Origin: an uncultured Oscillospiraceae bacterium
Lineage (GTDB): Bacteria > Bacillota > Clostridia > Oscillospirales > Oscillospiraceae
Direction of reading: 5' to 3'
Assembly: GCA_910588045.1 (NCBI GenBank)
Contig: CAJUPS010000034.1
Location: 1 to 30,793 of the forward strand
DNA length: 30,793 bases
Shown: positions 20,809 to 29,649 of the stretch, one piece after another
How positions within the stretch are numbered: position 1 is the stretch's first letter
How the letters are laid out: each line of letters opens with the position of its first letter
The notes under the pieces: generated by a model
The model's input: the letters and a program-made list of their open reading frames with translations, nothing else
What the model was told of the DNA's origin: nothing
Databases searched by the model: none
Position numbers and translations under genes: made by a program

Positions 20809-23646
20809 TTAGCCCAGCAGCTGGAGAACGCCCTGAGGCACCTGATTGGCCTGGGCCAACATGGCCTGAGCGGACTGCACCAGGATGTTGTTCTTGGTGT
20901 AGCTCATCATCTCTTCGGCGATGTCGGTGTCGCGGATGGTGGACTCGGCGTCCTGGATGTTCTCAGCCATCACGGACAGGTTGTTGGCAGTGTGCTCCAA
21001 GCGGTTCTGGATAGCGCCCAGGTCACCACGGACGGAGGACACGTAGTTGATGGCGTTCTTGATGACGTCAACCGCCTTGGCAGCGCCATCCTGGGTGCCG
21101 ATGTCGATGTCGGCAATGGAGGTGGTCTCGCCGGTCTTCTCGTCGGTGAGCTTCATGGCGGATACGTGCATATCGCCCACGGAGACCTTCATCTGGTTGT
21201 AATCGTCGGAGGTGTCGCCGATCTGGAGGGTCAGGGGCTTGCCGCCCTTGGTAGCCTCGGAGACGACGTTCTCCTTCTCGTAGGAACCAGCGCCCACGAA
21301 GCCCAGGGACTTCTCAATACCTTCCTTGGTGCTCAGGTCGAAAATGGTATTGGGATTGTCCCGATACTCCTGAAGGGTATTGTTGTTATCCAGATCGCCG
21401 TGAGTCTTTTCCTCGGTGAGGGTGATGCGGCTACCGTCGTGGCCGACAGTCCAAACCTTGTTGCCCTTGGCAGCCTCGGTCAGGTTCTTAGCAATAGTAG
21501 CCAGGTCGCCGGAGGTGGCATCCACATACTTCATGTTGGTGCCAACGGTCTGGCCGACCTTTTTCTCATCGGTGGTAAAGATGAACTCGTCCTCACCAAT
21601 CTTGATGGAAGCGCCGTCCTTGACCATATCCTCGGTCAGGTCGAAGAAGGTGCTGGCCAGACGGTCCGCACCGCCAGCGGTGACGTTCTTGATGTTGGTG
21701 GTGGACACGTTGAAGTCGCCATGTGCGCCCTCAGTGATGCCCTCCATCTTGCCGCCCTCAGCGCCTTCCTCTACAACGTCAATCTGAAGGTCGGTGAGCT
21801 TGGTGGGAGCGGCGTATTTGTTGAAGGCAATGGCGTTAGTAGCAGCGTCAGCGGGGGTTCCTGCGGCCTGAGCGGTCAAAGTCAGAGTATTACCGTCCAG
21901 GGTAGCAATATAGTCACCTACCTTGATGCCCCGCTCACCGGCGGCACTCAGCTTGTTGTAATCAAGGTCAATTGTACCATTAGCCGTCGTCACCGTAGCC
22001 TGCCCCAAATTGGCATCATTCCAGCCCGTGACGTCATAGGTCCAGACATCCTTAACAGCATCCTTACCTTCGCTGCCAGTAACTGCGGTTGTGTTCGCGG
22101 GAGCAGTTTTGGGACCCTCACTACCAATCGCACCCGCAGTCTTGGCTTCAAAGTCAATGCCGTCCTTAGCTGCATTAAGCTTGGCAGTCCAATCAGTATT
22201 AGCGGCATCAGCATTATAGGCTGTAAGGAAATCGGTCAAAACTGCTTCCAAAGTGTCAACAGCGGTCACGTTGTCAGCAGTCAGCGCATACTGATACCCG
22301 CCAATTGTAATTTTATCCCCCTCTGCAGGCGTTGCACCAACAAGCGCCTCCTTGTCTGCATAAGCGCCAGTCGTATACGTGGCCTTAGTAGCCGCCGCAG
22401 CAACAGATGTTTGATTCCCAGTGACACCCGTAGCAGCCTCAACCTTCTTATAAGAAACGGTCGGGGTGTTCATCTTGCCAGCCTCTTTGGCTGTCAGAGT
22501 GACCTTACCGCCATCCTCCGTGACCTTGTAGTCATCCAGGATGCCTTCCTTCTCCATATCCTTGAAGACCTGAGCCCATGTCTGAGCAACAGGAGCAGCG
22601 CCAGCAGCAGCGGTGTTCTTGATGGTATAACTCTGACCGTTGATGGTCACAACACCGCCAACACTGGTCGTTCCCAAATCAGCAGCCTGGAAGGTGAACT
22701 CCGCCTTCTTGGGCTCGATCTGACCGCTGATATTGACGGTCATGGACCCGTTGATCTCATCGGCCTTGCTGGCGGGAGCCTTCTGCTGGGTGAAGGTCAG
22801 GCGGGAGGTATTCTCAGCGCCCGCTTCCACCTTGAAGGTCTGGCCGTTGATCTGCATACCGTCCAGGGTGTCCACTTTCTTGCCGTCCACGGTGATCTCA
22901 TAGCCGTTGGCGCCCAGGAAAGCGTTGACCAGATCGGCGCCCTCCACCTTGCCGTGGTCCTCGGTGGCTTTCAGGGTGATCTCGGTGTCGCCCATCTTCA
23001 TGGTCATGGTGTTGCCCTTGCCGCCCTCAAACTTGAAGTTGTGCAGGTCCACGCTGAAGATGGTGCCAGCATCACCGTTGGCCTCGTTGTGCAGCACGGT
23101 ATTGGTGCCCAGCACCTGGCCGACCTCAGCCAGTTTGCCGCTCTCGAAGGTCAGAGCGTTCTCCTTGGTGGGATCAACGGTAACCGTCTCGGTCACAGCG
23201 TCAGCGGCCTTGATGGTCTCATCCAGGGAGCCGTCCAGGAGCTTGATGCCGTTGAAGTTGGCGGAATCCGCAATGCGGTTGATTTCAGTCTTGAGGTTGT
23301 CAACTTCCTTCTGGAGGTTGGCGCGGTCCACCTCGTTGTCATAGGTGCCGTTGGCGGACTGGGTGGCCAGGTAGTCCATGCGGTTGAGCATGTCCTGGAT
23401 CTCCTGCATGGCGCCCTCGGCGGTCTTCACCAGGGAGATGCCGTCCTTGACGTTCTTCTGGGCGGCGTTCAGACCGGTGATCTGCGCGCGCATCTTCTCG
23501 GAAATAGCCAGACCGGCGGCATCGTCACCGGCGCGGTTGATCTTGTAGCCGGAGGACAGTTTCTCCAGGTTGCGGGAAACGGCGCTGGTGTTGTTGTTGT
23601 AGTTGCGGTAGGCGTTCATCGCCATAATGTTGTGCTGAATCCTCAT
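20809..23646 (-). CDS. Flagellin with very large variable central domain
   Basis: 945 residues. The N-terminal D0/D1 part (about 1-140) is classical: MRIQHNIMAMNAYRNYN, RNLEKLSSGYKINRAGDDAA and RANLQKEVDNLKTEINRIAD. The C-terminal part (last ~95) has LGAIQNRLEHTANNLSVMAE, SRIRDTDIAEEM-type ESTIRDTDIAEEMM and NQVPQGVLQLLG. Between them are about 700 residues of threonine-, alanine- and glycine-rich surface domains, so it is two to three times the usual length. Base composition changes in the middle (about 21950-22450 is AT-richer), which points to an exchanged segment. No other flagellar gene is nearby. The ATG at 23646 has GGAAGGAG 10 nt upstream. A sigma-D promoter lies about 285 nt upstream. 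Confidence 0.95.
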   Translation of the reverse strand: MRIQHNIMAMNAYRNYNNNTSAVSRNLEKLSSGYKINRAGDDAAGLAISEKMRAQITGLNAAQKNVKDGISLVKTAEGAMQEIQDMLNRMDYLATQSANGTYDNEVDRANLQKEVDNLKTEINRIADSANFNGIKLLDGSLDETIKAADAVTETVTVDPTKENALTFESGKLAEVGQVLGTNTVLHNEANGDAGTIFSVDLHNFKFEGGKGNTMTMKMGDTEITLKATEDHGKVEGADLVNAFLGANGYEITVDGKKVDTLDGMQINGQTFKVEAGAENTSRLTFTQQKAPASKADEINGSMTVNISGQIEPKKAEFTFQAADLGTTSVGGVVTINGQSYTIKNTAAAGAAPVAQTWAQVFKDMEKEGILDDYKVTEDGGKVTLTAKEAGKMNTPTVSYKKVEAATGVTGNQTSVAAAATKATYTTGAYADKEALVGATPAEGDKITIGGYQYALTADNVTAVDTLEAVLTDFLTAYNADAANTDWTAKLNAAKDGIDFEAKTAGAIGSEGPKTAPANTTAVTGSEGKDAVKDVWTYDVTGWNDANLGQATVTTANGTIDLDYNKLSAAGERGIKVGDYIATLDGNTLTLTAQAAGTPADAATNAIAFNKYAAPTKLTDLQIDVVEEGAEGGKMEGITEGAHGDFNVSTTNIKNVTAGGADRLASTFFDLTEDMVKDGASIKIGEDEFIFTTDEKKVGQTVGTNMKYVDATSGDLATIAKNLTEAAKGNKVWTVGHDGSRITLTEEKTHGDLDNNNTLQEYRDNPNTIFDLSTKEGIEKSLGFVGAGSYEKENVVSEATKGGKPLTLQIGDTSDDYNQMKVSVGDMHVSAMKLTDEKTGETTSIADIDIGTQDGAAKAVDVIKNAINYVSSVRGDLGAIQNRLEHTANNLSVMAENIQDAESTIRDTDIAEEMMSYTKNNILVQSAQAMLAQANQVPQGVLQLLG

Positions 23647-23924
23647 TCTAATTGACTCCTTCCAATTATCATGAATTAAGTTGTAGGTCCGCTGCGCCGG
23701 AACATCCTTTTCCAGCGCGTGGGTTTTGCGCCATTCCGTTCAAGCTCCGTGGCCTTTGGTCACAAGAACAGTCCGGCGCGGTATCTATTCCAACCGGTTC
23801 GCGAAACCGGGTGAAACCTTGTCAAGGTACGGGAAAGCCCTTTACTGCTTCGCCGCCAGGTCCTCCTCTCAAGCCAGACGAACACATTCTATGCTTTCTG
23901 TACGCTTGCTGTCCGCTGCATTCA
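23647..23924 (-). other. Long untranslated leader of the flagellin mRNA
   Basis: If the sigma-D promoter is used, the mRNA has a leader of about 280 nt. It contains no convincing ORF. A hairpin formed by CCGGTT/AACCGG lies near 23794-23810. I could not match it to a known riboswitch. A role in flagellin translation or mRNA stability is possible but not shown. Confidence 0.45.
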
Positions 23925-23930
23925 TCTGTT

Positions 23931-23957
23931 ATATCGGCTCTACTTTCCAAAAGATTA
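23931..23957 (-). promoter_or_regulatory. Sigma-D (sigma-28) promoter of flagellin
   Basis: Minus strand: TAAT (23957-23954), 15-nt spacer, GCCGATAT (23938-23931). Against the consensus TAAA-N15-GCCGATAT only one base differs. This is the expected class for a filament gene. Confidence 0.8.
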
Positions 23958-24095
23958 TACCTCAGAAGGAAAAATTTTGCGCGGATTTTGTTGGTCAAAA
24001 TTTTCCGGTCATATTCCATACTATATGGTCAGCCGCTATAATACCGACATTCCACTTGGAACCAGAGATAAATAAAGAGAGGGAGGTCAACGGAA

Positions 24096-24839
24096 ATGTC
24101 GGGCATTATGTATGGATACGCCCGCGTGTCCACGCGGGCCCAGAAGGAGGACCGCCAGCTGGTGGCCCTGCGGGAGTTCGGCGTGGCAGAGGAGCGCATC
24201 ACCGTGGAAAAGCAGTCGGGGAAGGATTTCAACCGCCCGCTGTATCAGGAGCTGGCCCAGGCCCTTTGTTCAGGGGACGTGCTGGTCGTCAAGAGCATCG
24301 ACCGCCTGGGCCGGAACTACGACGACATTCTTGAGCAGTGGGCCTACATCACGAAGACCAAGCGGGCGTCCATCGTCGTGCTGGACATGCCCCTGCTGGA
24401 CACCCGGGAGGGCCGGGATCTGACCGGGACGCTGGTGGCGGACATCGTGCTCCAGCTCCTCAGCTACGTGGCGCAGACGGAACGGGAATTTATCCACCAG
24501 CGGCAGGCGGAGGGAATCGCGGCGGCGCTGGAGCGGGGCGTCCGCTTCGGGCCCAAGCGTATCCCCATGCCGGAGGGCTTCGAGGAGCTGGCCCGGGCGT
24601 GGTGGAACGGGTCTGTCACCGCCACGGACGCGGGAAGGCAGCTGGGCGTCTCCCGGAAGACCTTCACGCGCCGCGCCGGCGAGTGGGGCGAGAGGGCGGG
24701 ACTCGCGGAGGCAGCCGGTGAGGCAGATTCTCAGCAAAATCCCAACGACACGTTGCGAAACGGTAAAATTTGTGATAGAATACGGGGAAATCCATCGCAA
24801 CCACACCACGGAGGAGGACAGCAACCATGTATGAACTGA
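24096..24839 (+). CDS. Serine recombinase (resolvase/invertase family)
   Basis: 247 residues. The catalytic N-terminal domain has the nucleophile S12 in YGYARVSTRAQKEDRQ, the arginines of SIDRLGRNYDDI (R70, R73) and the helix E TEREFIHQRQAEGI. A C-terminal helix-turn-helix lies at about 172-195 (SVTATDAGRQLGVSRKTFTR). This is the small resolvase/invertase type (about 200 residues), not a large integrase. The extra ~45 residues run through the promoter and into the start of the next gene, so the true C-terminus may once have been shorter. It is divergent from flagellin across 450 bp. GAGGGAGG lies 9 nt before the ATG. Whether it inverts DNA near flagellin or resolves a lost element cannot be told. 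Confidence 0.9.
   Translation: MSGIMYGYARVSTRAQKEDRQLVALREFGVAEERITVEKQSGKDFNRPLYQELAQALCSGDVLVVKSIDRLGRNYDDILEQWAYITKTKRASIVVLDMPLLDTREGRDLTGTLVADIVLQLLSYVAQTEREFIHQRQAEGIAAALERGVRFGPKRIPMPEGFEELARAWWNGSVTATDAGRQLGVSRKTFTRRAGEWGERAGLAEAAGEADSQQNPNDTLRNGKICDRIRGNPSQPHHGGGQQPCMN
24753..24781 (+). promoter_or_regulatory. Sigma-A promoter of the MBL-fold gene
   Basis: TTGCGA (24753-24758), 17-nt spacer, TAGAAT (24776-24781). It lies within the 3' end of the recombinase reading frame. Confidence 0.65.
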
Positions 24840-25705
24840 TCCAGGCTTCGGAGCGGAGCTACTATATCCAGAGCCCGGCGAAAATCGGGCTGGTGCGCCT
24901 GGAGGGCGGAGAGGTCTGCCTGATCGACAGCGGCAGCGACAAGGACGCGGGGCGGAAGGTCCGGCAGGTCCTGGAGCGGAACGGCTGGCATCTGACGGCC
25001 ATCTACAACACCCACTCCAACGCCGACCACATCGGCGGCAACAAGTATTTGCAGAGCCAGACCGGGTGCAAGCTCTACGCGCCGGGGCTCGAATGCGCCT
25101 TCACCCGGTATCCGGTTCTGGAACCGTCCTTCTTGTACGGCGGCTATCCCTGTAAGGAGCTGCGGCACAAATTTCTGATGGCCCAGGAGAGCGACGTCCG
25201 GGAGCTGACCGCCGCCTGTCTGCCGGAGGGATTTTCCATGCTCCCCCTGCCGGGGCACTTCTTCGACATGGTGGGCTTCCGGACGCCGGACGACGTGGTC
25301 TACCTGGCGGACTGCCTGTCCAGCCGGGAGACACTGGACAAGTACCAGATCTGCTTTCTCTACGATGCGGCCGCCTATCTGGACACCCTGGAGATGGTGA
25401 AAACCTTACAGGCCAAGTGGTTCATCCCGGCCCACGCCGAGGCGGCGGAGGACGTGTCCGCGCTGGCGCAGTACAACATCCACAAGGTGCAGGAAATCGC
25501 GGAGCGGATCACCGCCCTCTGTCTGGAACCCCTGTGCTTCGAGGACATCCTGCAAAGACTGTTTGCCGACTTCGGACTGACCATGAATTTTGAACAGTAC
25601 GTCCTGGTGGGCAGCACCGTCCGTTCCTACCTGGCGTGGCTGAAGGATACCGGCAGGCTGAACGCCGTTTTTGAGGACAACAAGCTGCTCTGGCAGCGGG
25701 TATAG
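24827..25705 (+). CDS. MBL-fold metallo-hydrolase
   Basis: 292 residues of the metallo-beta-lactamase fold. The metal motif HSNADH is at 63-68, with the following ligands in LPLPGHFFDMVGF (His) and VYLADCLSS (Asp) and a last His in FIPAHAEAAED. The Asn in HxNxDH is unusual against HxHxDH: the second ligand His is replaced, so one metal site may be altered. The substrate is unknown. The C-terminal third is helical. GGAGG lies 9 nt before the ATG. It overlaps the recombinase frame by 13 nt and has its own promoter. Confidence 0.88.
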   Translation: MYELIQASERSYYIQSPAKIGLVRLEGGEVCLIDSGSDKDAGRKVRQVLERNGWHLTAIYNTHSNADHIGGNKYLQSQTGCKLYAPGLECAFTRYPVLEPSFLYGGYPCKELRHKFLMAQESDVRELTAACLPEGFSMLPLPGHFFDMVGFRTPDDVVYLADCLSSRETLDKYQICFLYDAAAYLDTLEMVKTLQAKWFIPAHAEAAEDVSALAQYNIHKVQEIAERITALCLEPLCFEDILQRLFADFGLTMNFEQYVLVGSTVRSYLAWLKDTGRLNAVFEDNKLLWQRV

Positions 25706-25743
25706 ACACATCAACAAACAATCCTTAGGAGGGAATGATTTCC

Positions 25744-28170
25744 ATGGAAAACAACAACAGACCCAGAGGCCGTGAAAAGCACATCACCGGCTCCGGCAAG
25801 ACCGTACACAAGCGGGGCGAGGGCCTGGGGACCGGGCCGGTAGGCGACGCCGGTGGGTACGCGGACCGCAAGCAGGAGCAGTCCCCTGGCGCAAGGAGCG
25901 CCGGGACCCGCGGGGGCGGCGGCATGAAGCTGATCCTCCTGCTCCTGGTTCTCCTGCTGGGCGGCGGAGGAGGCGGACTCCTCACCATGCTGGGCGGACA
26001 GCAGTCCCAGACGCCCTCTACAGGGCTCCAGCAATCCCAGCCGCCCCAGCAGACGGCCCCGTCCCAGAGCGGCGGGAGCATGGTGGATTGGGGGCAGCTG
26101 ACGAGCGGTCTGGGCGGCAGCAGCGTCTCCTCCGGCTGGGACGGCGGGGCCAACACGGGCAAGCTCAACGCCTCCGTGGCCCCCGGCGCCCGGGAGAAAT
26201 ACACCGCGCTGCTGGGTAACGGAAGGGACACGGCCACCATCATGGTCTACATGTGCGGCACGGACCTGGAGTCCCGCAGCGGCATGGGCACCTCCGACCT
26301 CCAGGAGATGCTGAACGCAAGGTTCGGCAGCAACATCAACCTGCTGGTCTACACCGGGGGCTGCAAGGCGTGGAAGAACAGCGTGGTCAGCAGCACCACC
26401 AACCAGATCTGGCAGGTCAAGGGCGGCCAGATGGTCTGCCTGGAGAAGGACCTGGGCGGCGTCCCCATGACGGACCCCGGGACCCTGTCGGGCTACATCC
26501 GGTGGTGCGTCAAAAACTTCCCGGCCAGCCGGTATGAGCTGATCCTCTGGGACCACGGCGGAGGCTCCGTCAGCGGCTATGGCTACGACGAGAAATTCGC
26601 CTCCAGCGGCTCCATGGACCTGGCCGGTCTGGACAAGGCCCTCCAGGACGCGGGGGTGAAGTTCGACTTCATCGGCTTTGACGCCTGCCTCATGGCCACG
26701 GCGGAGACCGCCCTGACCATGGCGCAGTACGCCGACTACCTCATTGCCTCCGAGGAGACCGAGCCGGGGGTGGGCTGGTACTACACCGACTGGCTCACCG
26801 CCTTTGGCAAGGACCCCTCCATGCCCACCATCCAGGTGGGGCAGAAAATCGTGGACACCTTCGTGGATGTCTGCGCCCAGAAGTGCCGGGGCCAGGATAC
26901 CACCCTGTCCGTAGTGGACCTGGCGGAGCTGGAGGTCACCCTGCCCGATGCGCTCTCGGACTTCGCCCGTTCCACGGCGGAGCTGATCCAGGATAAGCAG
27001 TACCAGACCGTCTCCAACGCCCGCAACGGGGCCCGGGAGTTCGCCCGGTCCAGCAAAATCGACCAGGTGGACCTGGTCCATCTGGCCAAAAACCTGGGCA
27101 CCCAGGAGGGCAAGGCCCTGGAGAAGGTCCTGCTGGACGCGGTGAAATACAACCGCACCTCCTCCAGCATGACCAACGCCTACGGCCTGTCCATCTACTT
27201 CCCCTACCGGAAGGCGTCCACCGTAGACCGGGCCGTCTCCACCTACCGGCAGATCGGCATGGATGAGTCGTACACCAAGTGCATCCGGCAGTTCGCCAGT
27301 CTGGCCGTCAGCGGACAGGCGGCCTCCGGCGGCACAGCCTCCCCCCTGCCCTCCCTGCTGGGGGCCGTCCTGGGCGGGAGTGCAGGCGGCGGCGGAGACA
27401 TGGTATCCTCCCTGCTGGGGGCCTTCCTGGGCGGGGGCTTCGACCGGGTGGCCGGACTGACCGCGGACAACACCGAATTTTTGAGCGACCGGGCCATGAG
27501 CGAGGAGGACACCGTGCAGTACCTGACGGAGAACCGCTTCCCGGACGAGGCGCTGGTCTGGCAGAATAACGAGGACGGGTTCCCCGCGCTGCGGCTGAAC
27601 GAGGCGCAGTGGGGGCTTGTCCAGGACCTGGATCAGAACCTCTTCTACGACGACGGCGAGGGCTACATCGACCTGGGGCTGGACAACTCATTCTGGATCG
27701 AGGAGGACTGCCTGGTGGGCGTGAGGGAAAACACCGCCCTGGCCATCAACGACCAGCCGGTGGCCTACTACCGCACCTCCACCGTGGACGACGGGACCAC
27801 CTATTTCATCACCGGACGGGTGCCGGTGCTGTACAACGGCGTGTACTCCGAGCTACTCCTGGAGTTCAGCGGCGAGCGGAACATCGGCCATGTGGTTGGC
27901 GTGCGCACGGTCTACCGCGACGGGGAGACCGGCACCGTGGCGAAAAACCAGTACGAGATCCAGGCCGGGGACGTGATCGAGTTCGTCTGCGACTACTACA
28001 GCTACGACGGGGACTATCAGGACAGCTACCTGCTGGGCGAGCCACTGACCGTCGGCGAGGAGGGCCTGACCGTCAGCGACGTCGTCCTGGAGGGCCGCAC
28101 GCAGGTCACCTACCGCTTCACCGATCTGTTCGGCCAGCACCACTGGACCCCTCCGGTTCCGGAGGCGTAG
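25744..28170 (+). CDS. Clostripain-related cysteine peptidase (family C11), membrane-anchored
   Basis: 808 residues. An unusual N-terminal segment MENNNRPRGREKHITGSGKT rich in Arg and Gly precedes one hydrophobic helix (about 61-82) and a Gln/Ser/Pro linker. The peptidase domain begins near residue 160 (ATIMVYMCGTDLESRSG). The catalytic dyad is His in ILWDHGGGSVSGYGYDE (about 269) and Cys in FIGFDACLMATAE (about 314). A Gly-rich segment (about 525-570) leads to a C-terminal beta-rich domain of unknown role. The family cleaves after Arg or related residues and often self-processes. The ATG at 25744 fits the TAGGAGGG site; an ATG three codons earlier is too close. It lies 38 nt after the MBL gene with no promoter between, so cotranscription is likely. 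Confidence 0.92.
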   Translation: MENNNRPRGREKHITGSGKTVHKRGEGLGTGPVGDAGGYADRKQEQSPGARSAGTRGGGGMKLILLLLVLLLGGGGGGLLTMLGGQQSQTPSTGLQQSQPPQQTAPSQSGGSMVDWGQLTSGLGGSSVSSGWDGGANTGKLNASVAPGAREKYTALLGNGRDTATIMVYMCGTDLESRSGMGTSDLQEMLNARFGSNINLLVYTGGCKAWKNSVVSSTTNQIWQVKGGQMVCLEKDLGGVPMTDPGTLSGYIRWCVKNFPASRYELILWDHGGGSVSGYGYDEKFASSGSMDLAGLDKALQDAGVKFDFIGFDACLMATAETALTMAQYADYLIASEETEPGVGWYYTDWLTAFGKDPSMPTIQVGQKIVDTFVDVCAQKCRGQDTTLSVVDLAELEVTLPDALSDFARSTAELIQDKQYQTVSNARNGAREFARSSKIDQVDLVHLAKNLGTQEGKALEKVLLDAVKYNRTSSSMTNAYGLSIYFPYRKASTVDRAVSTYRQIGMDESYTKCIRQFASLAVSGQAASGGTASPLPSLLGAVLGGSAGGGGDMVSSLLGAFLGGGFDRVAGLTADNTEFLSDRAMSEEDTVQYLTENRFPDEALVWQNNEDGFPALRLNEAQWGLVQDLDQNLFYDDGEGYIDLGLDNSFWIEEDCLVGVRENTALAINDQPVAYYRTSTVDDGTTYFITGRVPVLYNGVYSELLLEFSGERNIGHVVGVRTVYRDGETGTVAKNQYEIQAGDVIEFVCDYYSYDGDYQDSYLLGEPLTVGEEGLTVSDVVLEGRTQVTYRFTDLFGQHHWTPPVPEA

Positions 28171-28199
28171 CTGTCCCCTAAAGCATTATTAAAAGTTTT

Positions 28200-28275
28200 G
28201 TCCACCTTTTCAACGGTGGCAGGGTCCAGGGGCAGAGCCCCTGGCCGCCCTCGCAAGGGCGGAATCCCCAAAAGC
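28200..28275. repeat. Palindrome-rich extragenic repeat
   Basis: Three consecutive hairpins: 28202-28206/28215-28219, 28226-28233/28237-28244 and 28245-28250/28257-28262. This composition resembles dispersed extragenic palindromes often seen after genes in GC-rich Clostridia. It follows the C11 peptidase gene and may protect or end its mRNA. Confidence 0.5.
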
Positions 28276-28369
28276 CGCGCTCAAAAAAATCCTGCAAAGA
28301 GAAAAACCCCAAAACCGCGCGGCAAACAGCGCCGGGAGTTCCCATCAACTCCTGATTCGCACTATATAT

Positions 28370-28410
28370 GCAAAAAACCGGGCGTTCCCTGTGGGAACGC
28401 CCGGTTTTTG
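28370..28410. terminator. Bidirectional terminator
   Basis: Perfect 12-bp stem (28378-28389 with 28393-28404), 3-nt loop, TTTTTG on plus and TTTTTTG on minus. It separates the convergent C11 peptidase and CODH-cluster transcripts. Confidence 0.9.
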
Positions 28411-28414
28411 CACT

Positions 28415-29647
28415 TTATACCGTATAGACGTACTCGCCGTTCTTCTCGTTGATGCCGTAGAAGTCCGCGAAGGTCAGGCGGAAGATCTTGTCCTTCTTGT
28501 CGCTCACGTCGATGCCGTTCTTGATGAGGTGCAAGTACAGCCCGTGGTTGGAGATGTCCCCCAGGGACAGATACCCGGTGAGCTTGCCGTCGGTGATGAT
28601 GGCCTTCTTGTACTCCTTGGGCGTCTTGTGGACAATCACGTCCGCCCCCTCGGTCAGGTCCATCCGGCCTACGCTCAGCATGGTCACGCCAAAGAAATTG
28701 CTGGTATTCTTGAAGGGATAGGGCTTCTCGTACACCGTGTCGATGCCCGCCATATTCTCCGCCGCGGCCTTGCCCTGGGCCATGGCGTCCGGCCACACGC
28801 CGGAGAGGCCCGTGCAGTCCCCCGCCGCATACACGTCCGGGGCGGAGGTCCGCAGGTGGTCGTCCACCTCGATGGCCCGCTCGGCCTTGATGCCGCTGGC
28901 CTGGGCGATCTGGATCCTGGGCCGCACACCGGCGGCCATGATGATGAAGTCGCAGGGCACGTGCTCCCCGGTGGAGAGGATGACCTCCGTGATATTTCCC
29001 TGGCCGTCCACCACCGCGTCCGTGGCCCCGATCCCCAGCAGGAACCGGCAGCCGTGGTCCTCGAAGACCTTCTGGTACACGCTGGCGGCGTAGTCGTCCG
29101 TCTGGAGGGGCATTACCCGGGGGGCCATTTCGGCAATGGTGATCTCCTCCGCTCCCCGGTGGCACAGCGCGGAGGCCGCGTCCAGGCCCACCAGGCCGGA
29201 GCCCACGATGAACACCCGCTTGCCCCTGGCGAAAGCCTCGTCGATCTTCAGCGCGTCGCTGAGGTCCCGGAAGCCGAATACGTTGGGGGCCTCCCGGAAG
29301 TGGGGGATGGGCGGGATGAAGAACCCGGAGCCGGTGGCGATGAGCAGCTTGTCGTAGGGGGTGCTGTAGTCCTCGCCGTAGTAAACCAGCTTGGCCTCCG
29401 TGTCGATCCTGCTGACCGTCTGGCAGGGGATGTGGTAGATGTCCTTCTCCTCGAAGAAATTCTGTCCTACAAAGTTGATGCCCTCAATGGTCCGCTCATG
29501 TCCCAAGAACTTGTGGAGCATACAGCGGGAGTGGACGTGCTCGTCAATGGAAATGACGGTTACGATGTCGTTGGGGCGGAACTCCCGGAGGACCTGGGCG
29601 GCGCTGATACCGGCTGCGCCTGCGCCGATGATGACAAATCGCTCCAT
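28415..29647 (-). CDS. NAD(P)/FAD-dependent oxidoreductase of the CO dehydrogenase cluster
   Basis: 410 residues of the pyridine-nucleotide-disulphide oxidoreductase fold. The FAD-binding GAGAAG is near the N-terminus (FVIIGAGAAGISAAQVL), the NAD(P)-binding GSGLVG near 150 (VFIVGSGLVGLDAASAL) and the second FAD motif DVYAAGDCTG near 280. There is no CxxxxC redox disulphide, so it is the ferredoxin/rubredoxin-reductase type. The gene starts 2 nt after cooF, with GGGAGG 7 nt before the ATG. CODH-CooF-FNOR clusters of this type are known; the reductase is thought to pass CO-derived electrons from CooF to NAD(P)+. Confidence 0.92.
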   Translation of the reverse strand: MERFVIIGAGAAGISAAQVLREFRPNDIVTVISIDEHVHSRCMLHKFLGHERTIEGINFVGQNFFEEKDIYHIPCQTVSRIDTEAKLVYYGEDYSTPYDKLLIATGSGFFIPPIPHFREAPNVFGFRDLSDALKIDEAFARGKRVFIVGSGLVGLDAASALCHRGAEEITIAEMAPRVMPLQTDDYAASVYQKVFEDHGCRFLLGIGATDAVVDGQGNITEVILSTGEHVPCDFIIMAAGVRPRIQIAQASGIKAERAIEVDDHLRTSAPDVYAAGDCTGLSGVWPDAMAQGKAAAENMAGIDTVYEKPYPFKNTSNFFGVTMLSVGRMDLTEGADVIVHKTPKEYKKAIITDGKLTGYLSLGDISNHGLYLHLIKNGIDVSDKKDKIFRLTFADFYGINEKNGEYVYTV

Positions 29648-29649
29648 GG

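Noticed and set aside
20992..23655. 887-codon frame opposite flagellin.
   Set aside because: It is an antisense shadow with no ribosome site; flagellin is unmistakable on the other strand.
23650..23760. Possible c-di-GMP riboswitch in the flagellin leader (GGCGCAAAACCC resembles GACGCAAAGCC).
   Set aside because: The flanking conserved segments and the receptor pairing are absent.
24008..24042. GGTCA repeats and CCATACTATATGG before the recombinase as a possible recombination site.
   Set aside because: Too short and irregular to call a res or hix site; the nearby TATAAT also lacks a good -35.
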